From the NCBI GenBank assembly GCA_050014415.1, contig JBEKDJ010000247.1, positions 1 to 7,203 on the forward strand: a stretch of 7,203 nucleotides of DNA. The letters are read 5' to 3'. The position numbers were made by a program, and so were the translations under genes. This DNA is from JBEKDJ01 sp050014415. GTDB taxonomy: Bacteria; Desulfobacterota; BSN033; UBA1163. The notes under the pieces were generated by a model. That model was not told the DNA's origin. It made no database searches and worked only from the letters and a program-made list of their open reading frames with translations. Below, in pieces: positions 1 to 3,900 of this stretch (position 1 is its first letter; every line of letters begins with the position of its first letter).

Positions 1-460
1 ACCAAAGATCCTGTATCTCATTCAGTGAATGAAGGAGATGAACTAAAGAGGAAAACTAAAGATGGGTATTAGGAGGGAACCACTCCCACTATATTTGGTA
101 CCTTTTCTATTGTTACCCACAACATCCGGACCTGCTCCAACAGACCATAAAGAAATACTCGGTGCGTTCACCCAAACGGCAGCATGACATTGACCTGGAG
201 AGGGGGTATGAAAAGGTGGTGCCGTAAAAGTGGACAATGGTCTCTCGCTCAAATCAAACCTAATCACCACATTGGAAATTCCAAGTTTGTACGGAGCTGT
301 TGAATAAGACTTGAAGTCAAATTGAAGTCATTCTGATGCGAAAATCAGGTATCTTGAGGTAAAAAATAGCAAATATTGGTAATAGATAAAATTCTATAAG
401 TTATTAATCAAAAAGATTTCCCCTTTATCATCCCCATTTTGCCGATTGTCTGGGTTCAAA
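1..460. other. Gene-free stretch left of the tRNA fragment
   Basis: I see no convincing gene here. A minus-strand frame is open from about 327 to 43 (about 95 codons), but its only early start is a GTG at 270, it has no clear ribosome binding site, and I recognise no family in it. A perfect 15-bp palindrome lies at 18-32 (TCATTCA-G-TGAATGA); about one such palindrome per window is expected by chance. TTGAAGTCA occurs twice in direct orientation at 312-320 and 323-331. If the tRNA-Met fragment at 461-505 is an attachment-site remnant, this side is the one that would belong to the inserted element (inference from orientation). Confidence 0.5.
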
Positions 461-505
461 CTCATATCCGCAGTTTCCGGGGTTCAAATCCCTGCACCGC
501 CACCA
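461..505 (+). tRNA. tRNA-Met(CAT) 3' half, partial (non-functional fragment, att-like)
   Basis: The sequence reads as the 3' half of an elongator tRNA-Met. The anticodon loop is CTCATAT (461-467, anticodon CAT). The 3' anticodon-stem strand CCGCA (468-472) and a 5-nt variable loop GTTTC (473-477) follow. The T arm is CGGGG-TTCAAAT-CCCTG (478-494), with all five pairs formed, one of them G-T. The 3' acceptor strand CACCGCC (495-501), discriminator A502 and encoded CCA (503-505) complete it. The expected 5' half (starting GGCGGTG, with a D arm) is absent: the bases before 461 do not pair with CCGCA. The break falls at the edge of the anticodon loop. Integrases commonly use tRNA 3' halves as attachment cores and leave such a copy at the distal end of an integrated element. 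It is not a functional tRNA. Confidence 0.8.
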
Positions 506-509
506 ACGA
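499..509 (+). repeat. 11-bp direct repeat, copy 1 (tRNA 3' end plus flank)
   Basis: GCCACCAACGA at 499-509 covers the last acceptor bases, the discriminator, CCA and the next four bases. An identical copy lies 463 bp downstream at 962-972. Together they bracket the tandem array. Confidence 0.45.
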
Positions 510-540
510 TTTTGATAACTTAGTTTTAAAATCTCTGGTG
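501..540. repeat. Inverted repeat overlapping the tRNA CCA end
   Basis: CACCA (501-505) pairs with TGGTG (536-540), and GATTTT (508-513) pairs with AAAATC (528-533). The two helices are separated by a 2-by-2 internal loop and enclose a 14-nt AT-rich loop. It straddles the end of the tRNA fragment. It has no T-run after the right arm, so I do not call it a terminator; it could be a structure at the attachment site or coincidence. Confidence 0.35.
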
Positions 541-589
541 CAGATGTGATGTAAAACAGTCTTCACCATTTTCTGTTTTCTATCGCGTT

Positions 590-844
590 CCTTCCCTAAA
601 GCATTGCTCCGCTGAGCGCACCCCGCCGATTCAGCCTCCCCAATCTGCAACCCGCGTTTCCTATCTTCCACGACAAGCATCCTTCCCTTACTTATTGCTC
701 AGTGCCTATGGTTATTGTCCCTCTTTTGGGTGCCTCGTCCGACCCGCGCGTTTACGCTTCCCGTCGTGGGTCGTTTTCCTTCCCTCTCCCCCTGGCTTTG
801 CCCGTTTATTACTTCCTTGAAATCCTCATCTAAATGCCTTCCCT
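590..844. repeat. Degenerate tandem array, unit about 94 bp, about three copies
   Basis: The octamer CCTTCCCT occurs four times in direct orientation, at 590, 681, 778 and 837. The first two units also share ATTGCTC at the same offset (603-609 and 694-700), a block of the form C[A/G]ACCCGCG...TTT (648-659 and 740-753, offsets 58 and 59), and a following TTCC (666-669 and 758-761). The third unit (778-836) is shorter but keeps CCCGTTT (801-807) and TTCC (813-816). Shared blocks in the same order at matching offsets indicate duplication of an ancestral unit rather than chance. The plus strand is strongly C/T-rich and GC-richer than its flanks. I recognise neither an RNA nor a protein family in it. 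Confidence 0.6.
740..773 (+). terminator. Hairpin followed by TTTT, possible terminator
   Basis: CGACCCGCG (740-748) pairs with CGTGGGTCG (765-773): nine pairs, one of them G-T, around a 16-nt loop, followed by TTTTCCTT on the plus strand. This resembles an intrinsic terminator. It lies inside the second unit of the tandem array, no gene on the plus strand clearly feeds it, and the large loop weakens the call. Confidence 0.3.
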
Positions 845-961
845 TGATAATGAAGATTACAATTCAAAATCAATAAAGAGTGGGGAAATTGTAAAGAAAG
901 TCTACGACTCATTAAGAAGTCAAATTCTCTAATTAAATCATACTTGTTGAACACTTCTTAG

Positions 962-972
962 GCCACCAACGA
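962..972 (+). repeat. 11-bp direct repeat, copy 2
   Basis: This is identical to 499-509 (GCCACCAACGA). The bases before it (about 946-961) resemble a tRNA 3' end only very weakly, so this is either a worn second attachment remnant or chance. Some 11-mer coincidences are expected in a window of this size, but one exactly at the tRNA terminus is noteworthy. Confidence 0.35.
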
Positions 973-1071
973 AGGAATATTGTCGGAAAAATTTACGATT
1001 TCGAGTTCTAAAAAAATCGAGGATTTTAGGAAAGCAATATAATTTCAGTAAGTTAAGGCGTAGTAAAAACC

Positions 1072-1087
1072 TGGCATGGGAAATGCT
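1072..1087 (+). promoter_or_regulatory. Sigma-54 (RpoN) -24/-12 promoter
   Basis: TGGCATG (1072-1078), GGAA, then ATGCT (1083-1087) matches the consensus TGGCAYR-N4-TTGCW at all but one position. The invariant GG (1073-1074) and GC (1085-1086) are separated by exactly 10 bases. Transcription would begin near 1098, about 77 nt before a strong Shine-Dalgarno and the PEP-CTERM remnant. In some bacteria PEP-CTERM genes are controlled by the PrsK/PrsR two-component system with RpoN, so the position fits (family knowledge). No upstream activator site was identified. Confidence 0.6.
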
Positions 1088-1174
1088 AAGAATAAAACCT
1101 GTAATGGTACGTAATGATACTCCGTTTTCGCCAGATTGAACTCACCCCAAAGCGAGTTCTTATAACTGAATGTG

Positions 1175-1182
1175 AAAGGAGG
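1175..1182 (+). promoter_or_regulatory. Strong orphan ribosome binding site
   Basis: AAAGGAGG is close to a perfect anti-16S match, but no ATG, GTG or TTG lies at a usable distance in the PEP-CTERM frame; the bases after it read ACCATTTACTTC. Its place between the sigma-54 promoter and the PEP-CTERM tail suggests it served the lost start of that gene. Confidence 0.5.
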
Positions 1183-1322
1183 ACCATTTACTTCATTACG
1201 AGGCAGAAGTTATAGGCGACGTAACCTCCGTTAACGTTCCAGTCCCCGAACCCACCACCATGCTCCTTCTCGGTTCAGGTTTACTTGGCCTTTGGGGAAT
1301 GAGGAAGAAGTTCAAGAAATAA
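1176..1322 (+). pseudogene. PEP-CTERM protein, C-terminal remnant
   Basis: The plus frame open from 1176 to the TAA at 1320-1322 ends in a textbook PEP-CTERM sorting signal. VPEP (1242-1253) is followed by TT, a hydrophobic, glycine-containing helix of about 14 residues (MLLLGSGLLGLWGM, 1260-1301) and a basic tail RKKFKK (1302-1319). Such tails direct exported proteins to exosortase for cleavage and anchoring, often in bacteria making extracellular polysaccharide. Only about 48 codons remain. An in-frame TGA at 1173-1175 closes the frame upstream, there is no start codon before the motif, and signal peptide and body are missing. With the intact promoter and Shine-Dalgarno just upstream, the simplest reading is an internal deletion that joined the 5' leader to the 3' end. 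The motif identification is secure; the history is inference. Confidence 0.8.
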
Positions 1323-1333
1323 ATCAATATTCA
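1317..1333 (+). repeat. 17-bp repeat, copy 1
   Basis: AAATAAATCAATATTCA begins in the last codons of the PEP-CTERM remnant. A copy with one mismatch lies at 1689-1705, just past the stop of the next small gene. The pair brackets that gene, consistent with a duplicated gene end. Confidence 0.45.
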
Positions 1334-1496
1334 CACTGAGTGGAGATATGAATGAGGAGTTTCCTGGATAATAAAAACCTATCTCTCTGGTTTAGTGGCT
1401 TAAAAACAGAATCGGGAAGCGAGAGGCTTTCTGGATGGCAAACACCATTGAGAAGGGCATCCTTATCTCTGAGAGAGAACAAATGGGGAACAGAAA

Positions 1497-1679
1497 ATGG
1501 TGGCATATGAATTTTACTGGCGTGATGAAACAAGGAACCAGCATTTTATCGGGATACTACCAGAGAGGAGGAAGAATCCTGAGAGAATAACAGAGGAGTC
1601 TATCCTGAACTGGGGATGGAAGGTTATAGGCGATAATCCAGTTGTGAATAATATCTATTTCGTTCAGGTAGAAATGTAG
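1497..1679 (+). CDS. Small hypothetical protein, 60 aa
   Basis: The ORF encodes a charged soluble-looking protein with no signal peptide or membrane segment. It starts MVAYEFYWRDE, has a central GILPERRKNPERITEES stretch and ends in alternating hydrophobic residues (NIYFVQVEM). The pattern suggests a small alpha/beta fold, and it reads like a conserved short hypothetical protein of Deltaproteobacteria, though I cannot name a family. The chosen ATG follows a GGGG-containing Shine-Dalgarno (1485-1488) at about 8 nt. It is followed at 40 nt by a convincing hairpin terminator, which supports expression. It lies 174 nt after the PEP-CTERM remnant on the same strand and might share the sigma-54 transcript. 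Function unknown. Confidence 0.55.
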   Translation: MVAYEFYWRDETRNQHFIGILPERRKNPERITEESILNWGWKVIGDNPVVNNIYFVQVEM

Positions 1680-1688
1680 GGACTTAAA

Positions 1689-1705
1689 AAATAAATCAAC
1701 ATTCA
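1689..1705 (+). repeat. 17-bp repeat, copy 2
   Basis: AAATAAATCAACATTCA matches 1317-1333 at 16 of 17 positions and lies 9 nt after the stop codon at 1677-1679. It precedes the terminator hairpin. Confidence 0.45.
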
Positions 1706-1718
1706 AATGTCAAAAACC

Positions 1719-1748
1719 AAGGGCAGGGTCACAAATGGCCTTGCCTTT
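1719..1748 (+). terminator. Intrinsic terminator, probably bidirectional
   Basis: AAGGGCAGGGTC (1719-1730) pairs with GGCCTTGCCTTT (1737-1748) over 12 base pairs (three are G-T) around the 6-nt loop ACAAAT. On the plus strand TTTCTT overlaps and follows the right arm. On the minus strand the arm is followed by GGTTTTTG. It ends the small plus-strand gene at 1679 and could also stop minus-strand transcription coming from the radical SAM gene. Confidence 0.65.
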
Positions 1749-1956
1749 CTTGTGCATATTCCAATCCGCAATCGTTGACTTCCCAAGCTAACTCAGAGTG
1801 AGCATTAGGTGAAATCGCCAATTGAAGCTCAAAAGTAGATAGTAATTTATGTATTTCTGGCCCCCGTGTGTCTTAAACGTAGGCTGATCGATTTTTGACA
1901 ATCACTTCCATCACAAAATCAACCGGTGACTCAGTCCTGTAATTTCTGGATTTGTG
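1729..1956 (-). pseudogene. Possible decayed small ORF with an in-frame stop
   Basis: One minus-strand frame gives about 27 codons (ending MEVIVKNRSAYV), a TAA at 1875-1873, and about 47 more codons in the same frame (DTRGPEIHKLLSTFELQLAI...) to a TGA at 1731-1729 inside the terminator hairpin. Both parts have protein-like composition, which suggests a gene broken by a nonsense mutation. There is no recognised family and no good start. A run of this length with one stop can occur by chance, so the call is weak. Confidence 0.22.
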
Positions 1957-2113
1957 TTAGCCTTCGGCTCATAACGAAATAAATACCTCCCAGTACCCAC
2001 ATTGGGTAGCTTTGGGGAGCCAAAGAAACCCCAAAACTTAAGGTCTCAATGGCATAATCTGAATCCTCAAACCCTTTTAGTGCGTCTTTTGTTTTAGTTT
2101 CTGTTAACCCCAT
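1931..2113 (-). CDS. Possible small protein, 60 aa, overlapping the radical SAM gene
   Basis: The ATG (2113-2111) lies inside the last codons of the radical SAM gene, so the two overlap by 20 nt in different frames. It is preceded by AAGGAGAAGG, a good Shine-Dalgarno, so translational coupling is plausible. The N-terminal half is acidic and polar (MGLTETKTKDALKGFEDSDY). Residues about 36-47 are hydrophobic (YPMWVLGGIYFV), followed by a basic and polar C-terminus. This could be a small peripheral or single-span membrane protein, or a peptide connected with the radical SAM enzyme. No family is recognised. The overlap and Shine-Dalgarno are the only support. Confidence 0.38.
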   Translation of the reverse strand: MGLTETKTKDALKGFEDSDYAIETLSFGVSLAPQSYPMWVLGGIYFVMSRRLTQIQKLQD

Positions 2114-3635
2114 CCTTCTCCTTCATCATGAAGAAAGGGGCGTGGTTTGAGGTAAACGTAGGTGGATCTCTTCTCAGGATTGACGCAACAGCAGGATGTC
2201 TCTTAAATTCCTTGTCCAGAAATTGGCGGATGAGTTTCCTGTTCCACCCCTTGGGGTGTTCAAAACCCGTGTATAGGGAAAGATCCCCTTCATAGGATTC
2301 GTGGGTCTCGACGTCAACCACTTCTGGCCCATGAATTGGCATATTAAATATGGCGAGGTTCAGGAAGTTGATCATTTCATGATGCCTTATGGTGAACTCA
2401 AGAGTCCTTCTCGCTTCCAACATCGTTTCCCATGGGGTTCCAAAAAGCAGATAGACATAGGTGGCAATGCCCGCCTTTTTCAACGTCTTCAGAGCCAGAG
2501 AAGCCTGTTCTAGATCGATCCCCTTTTGCATCTGATCAAGAACTCGTTGGTCACCGGATTCAAGGCCAAGTTTGAGCATCACACACCCCGATCGTTTCAA
2601 TGCCATGCAGAATTCAAGATCCGTTAGGTGCTGCGTGATCCTCGCGAACCCATACCATGGCGGGCCGGGCGGATTGTTCGCAATCACCTTCATCAAGGCC
2701 GGCCTGATGGCATTGTCAAGAATATGGATCAGGACGGGCTTCGTCTTCATGGCCAAGTCGCTAAGGTCATGGACAACCTTCTCTATGCGAGTAGGAAGAT
2801 AGGGATTTCCTTCAGTCCTTTCCGGACAGAAGGAGCACCTGTTCCAATAACACCCGATGGAAGCGCTGTACGGAAGAATAAGTCCTGGTGCAAAGTACTC
2901 CATGACAGGAAGGGAATCGTAATTCGGCGTAGTATGCTCTTCTGCACATCGACCATCCACACCAAGGATTGAAAGTAACGGGCCCTCGCCTGGCCCTGCC
3001 ACGAGGTGATCCACCAGACCTCCGAATGGATTTTTCCAGCCAGGCCTTCTTACCCATGAGGTCACGAGTCCTCCGCCCAGAATGAGGGGCAGCCCTGGGC
3101 ATTCTTCTCGTAAGATTCCGATCATCGCGAAGGTACAAAGGGCCTGGTTCAGGTAGTTGAGCGAAAAACCGATGGCCGAGGGTTGTTCACTCTCGATAAG
3201 TCCGAGGAGCCGCTTCTTAAGGTAGGGATAAAAAGGGTTATCCTCCGGGTTCTCTGCGCACCGGATTAGGTCGGAACTCCTCGTCGGAGAAAGGTTCTCA
3301 TCCTCGTAGTTGGCCAGCCCCAGGCGCACACTTGCGGGAAGGGCTCCTTTCTCAAGGATCCTGTTCAAATCCTTGACAGCTCGCTTATAGTGATCAAAAT
3401 GCTGGTACCCCTGCCGATGCCTTAACGAGTTGAGATGATCGGGAAGATGCCGAAATGCACGGTTGGTCCAGGTGTCAAAAGAGGTTTGCGGGCTTCTGAG
3501 AAGGTTTCCAAGTCCTTCCAGATTTGCATCTAAAGTAGTTTGTCTGATTCCGCATCGTTTCAAGGCTCCAGAGAGTCTTGCTATACCTGCTGGAGGCTCA
3601 CAGGGCTTTGCCACTGGAGGATGAATGAGGAGCAT
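2094..3635 (-). CDS. B12-binding-type radical SAM protein, substrate unknown
   Basis: The protein has about 513 residues and is probably cytosolic. Its N-terminus, LLIHPPVAKPCEPPAGIARL (residues 2-21), followed after a charged insert of roughly 100 residues by IGFSLNYLNQALC (from 155) and LILGGGLVTS, is the pattern of a cobalamin-binding-like Rossmann domain. I see no DxHxxG motif, so cobalamin may not be bound through histidine. The radical SAM core has cysteines 262, 267 and 270 in SIGCYWNRCSFCPE. The spacing is C-X4-C-X2-C, one residue longer than the usual C-X3-C-X2-C. GLESG (357-361) and LLFGTPWE (396-403) are typical SAM-barrel motifs. Such enzymes use a [4Fe-4S] cluster and S-adenosylmethionine for methylations or rearrangements; the reaction here cannot be told. 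An upstream ATG at 3722 lies in a REP-like repeat and is rejected. The ATG at 3635 (AAGGA 3 nt before it) or at 3647 is the likely start. Confidence 0.88.
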   Translation of the reverse strand: MLLIHPPVAKPCEPPAGIARLSGALKRCGIRQTTLDANLEGLGNLLRSPQTSFDTWTNRAFRHLPDHLNSLRHRQGYQHFDHYKRAVKDLNRILEKGALPASVRLGLANYEDENLSPTRSSDLIRCAENPEDNPFYPYLKKRLLGLIESEQPSAIGFSLNYLNQALCTFAMIGILREECPGLPLILGGGLVTSWVRRPGWKNPFGGLVDHLVAGPGEGPLLSILGVDGRCAEEHTTPNYDSLPVMEYFAPGLILPYSASIGCYWNRCSFCPERTEGNPYLPTRIEKVVHDLSDLAMKTKPVLIHILDNAIRPALMKVIANNPPGPPWYGFARITQHLTDLEFCMALKRSGCVMLKLGLESGDQRVLDQMQKGIDLEQASLALKTLKKAGIATYVYLLFGTPWETMLEARRTLEFTIRHHEMINFLNLAIFNMPIHGPEVVDVETHESYEGDLSLYTGFEHPKGWNRKLIRQFLDKEFKRHPAVASILRRDPPTFTSNHAPFFMMKEKDGVNRN

Positions 3636-3675
3636 AGATCCTTGCATGTTTGAGTCTGAGAATCTTGTTCTAACA

Positions 3676-3704
3676 TTTATGCAAAATAGGACAAGGTAGA
3701 TCAA
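3676..3704 (-). promoter_or_regulatory. Candidate sigma-70 promoter for the radical SAM gene
   Basis: On the minus strand TTGATC (3704-3699), a 17-nt spacer and CATAAA (3681-3676) match the -35 and -10 consensus at four of six bases each. The start would fall about 30 nt before the proposed start codon. This is modest evidence, helped by the REP-like element separating this gene from hemW. Confidence 0.3.
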
Positions 3705-3715
3705 ATTCTGAAATT

Positions 3716-3789
3716 CTGTCATTCCCGTGCAAACGGGAATCCAGAACCCAAGAAAAACACCTGGATTCCTGCTTTCGCAGGAATGACAG
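3716..3789. repeat. REP/dRS3-like inverted pair
   Basis: Two 29-nt arms (3716-3744 and 3761-3789) are reverse complements at 24 of 29 positions, with perfect 9-10-bp ends, separated by a 16-nt A-rich spacer. Each arm is itself a perfect hairpin: ATTCCCGT-GCAA-ACGGGAAT on the left and ATTCCTGC-TTTC-GCAGGAAT on the right. This matches the widespread GTCATTCCCGC-type palindromes (ATTCCC-N-GGGAAT), which are usually multicopy and non-autonomous. It lies between hemW and the radical SAM gene, where it may end or stabilise the upstream transcript. Confidence 0.8.
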
Positions 3790-3795
3790 CACTAA

Positions 3796-3819
3796 AAAGC
3801 CTATGGTTAGGGCGGCCTT
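3796..3819 (-). terminator. Weak terminator-like hairpin after hemW
   Basis: On the minus strand AAGGCC (3819-3814) pairs with GGCTTT (3801-3796), one pair being G-T, around a 12-nt loop, continuing into TTTTT. It is about 80 nt past the hemW stop and just before the REP-like pair. The short stem and large loop make it a tentative call. Confidence 0.3.
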
Positions 3820-3837
3820 CAAAGCACTAAAGTGTTA

Positions 3838-3851
3838 CGAATTTCGAATTT
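3838..3851. repeat. Tandem heptamer CGAATTT x2
   Basis: CGAATTT is repeated exactly twice, at 3838-3844 and 3845-3851, in the hemW downstream spacer. It is listed because heptamer duplications recur upstream of lepA. Confidence 0.4.
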
Positions 3852-3900
3852 GAAATAAGTCATCAAAACTTCCTAATACATTCGGCTAGGATGTCTGTTA

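Larger units (their letters stand above)
506..1071. other. Gene-free stretch with a diverged tandem array
   Basis: No gene is supported. A 72-codon minus-strand frame (462-680) runs antisense through the tRNA fragment, and its C-terminus is simply antisense tRNA. The notable content is the pyrimidine-rich tandem array at 590-844, described separately. The rest (about 845-1071) is AT-rich with no recognisable coding. A weak hairpin with CGATTT (996-1001) against AAATCG (1014-1019) is present. Confidence 0.5.

Noticed and set aside
18..32. Perfect 15-bp palindrome, operator-like
   Set aside because: A 7-bp-arm palindrome is expected about once by chance in this length, and no promoter or gene is next to it.
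43..327. Minus-strand open frame of about 95 codons
   Set aside because: There is only a GTG start deep in the frame, no ribosome binding site and no recognised family; it could be chance or a decayed gene.
462..680. 72-codon minus-strand ORF
   Set aside because: It runs antisense through the tRNA-Met fragment; the C-terminal GFEPR-type sequence is the usual artefact of translating tRNA on the wrong strand.
590..844. CRISPR array
   Set aside because: The units are diverged and about 94 bp long with no uniform short direct repeat or unique spacers, and no cas genes are nearby.
1114..1215. 33-codon plus-strand ORF upstream of the PEP-CTERM tail
   Set aside because: It is in a different frame from the tail, has no ribosome binding site, and shows no signal peptide, so it is not the missing start of that gene.
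1352..1510. 52-codon plus-strand ORF (MRSFLDNKNLSL...) with GGAG 6 nt upstream, overlapping the 60-aa gene start
   Set aside because: Its composition is unconvincing (Ser/Arg-rich), no family is recognised, and it competes with the better 1497 ORF; noted only because the Shine-Dalgarno spacing is good.
3636..3722. N-terminal extension of the radical SAM protein from an ATG at 3722
   Set aside because: The start codon lies in a REP-like repeat, the extension is unlike the family, and the B12-binding domain begins at the ATG at 3635.
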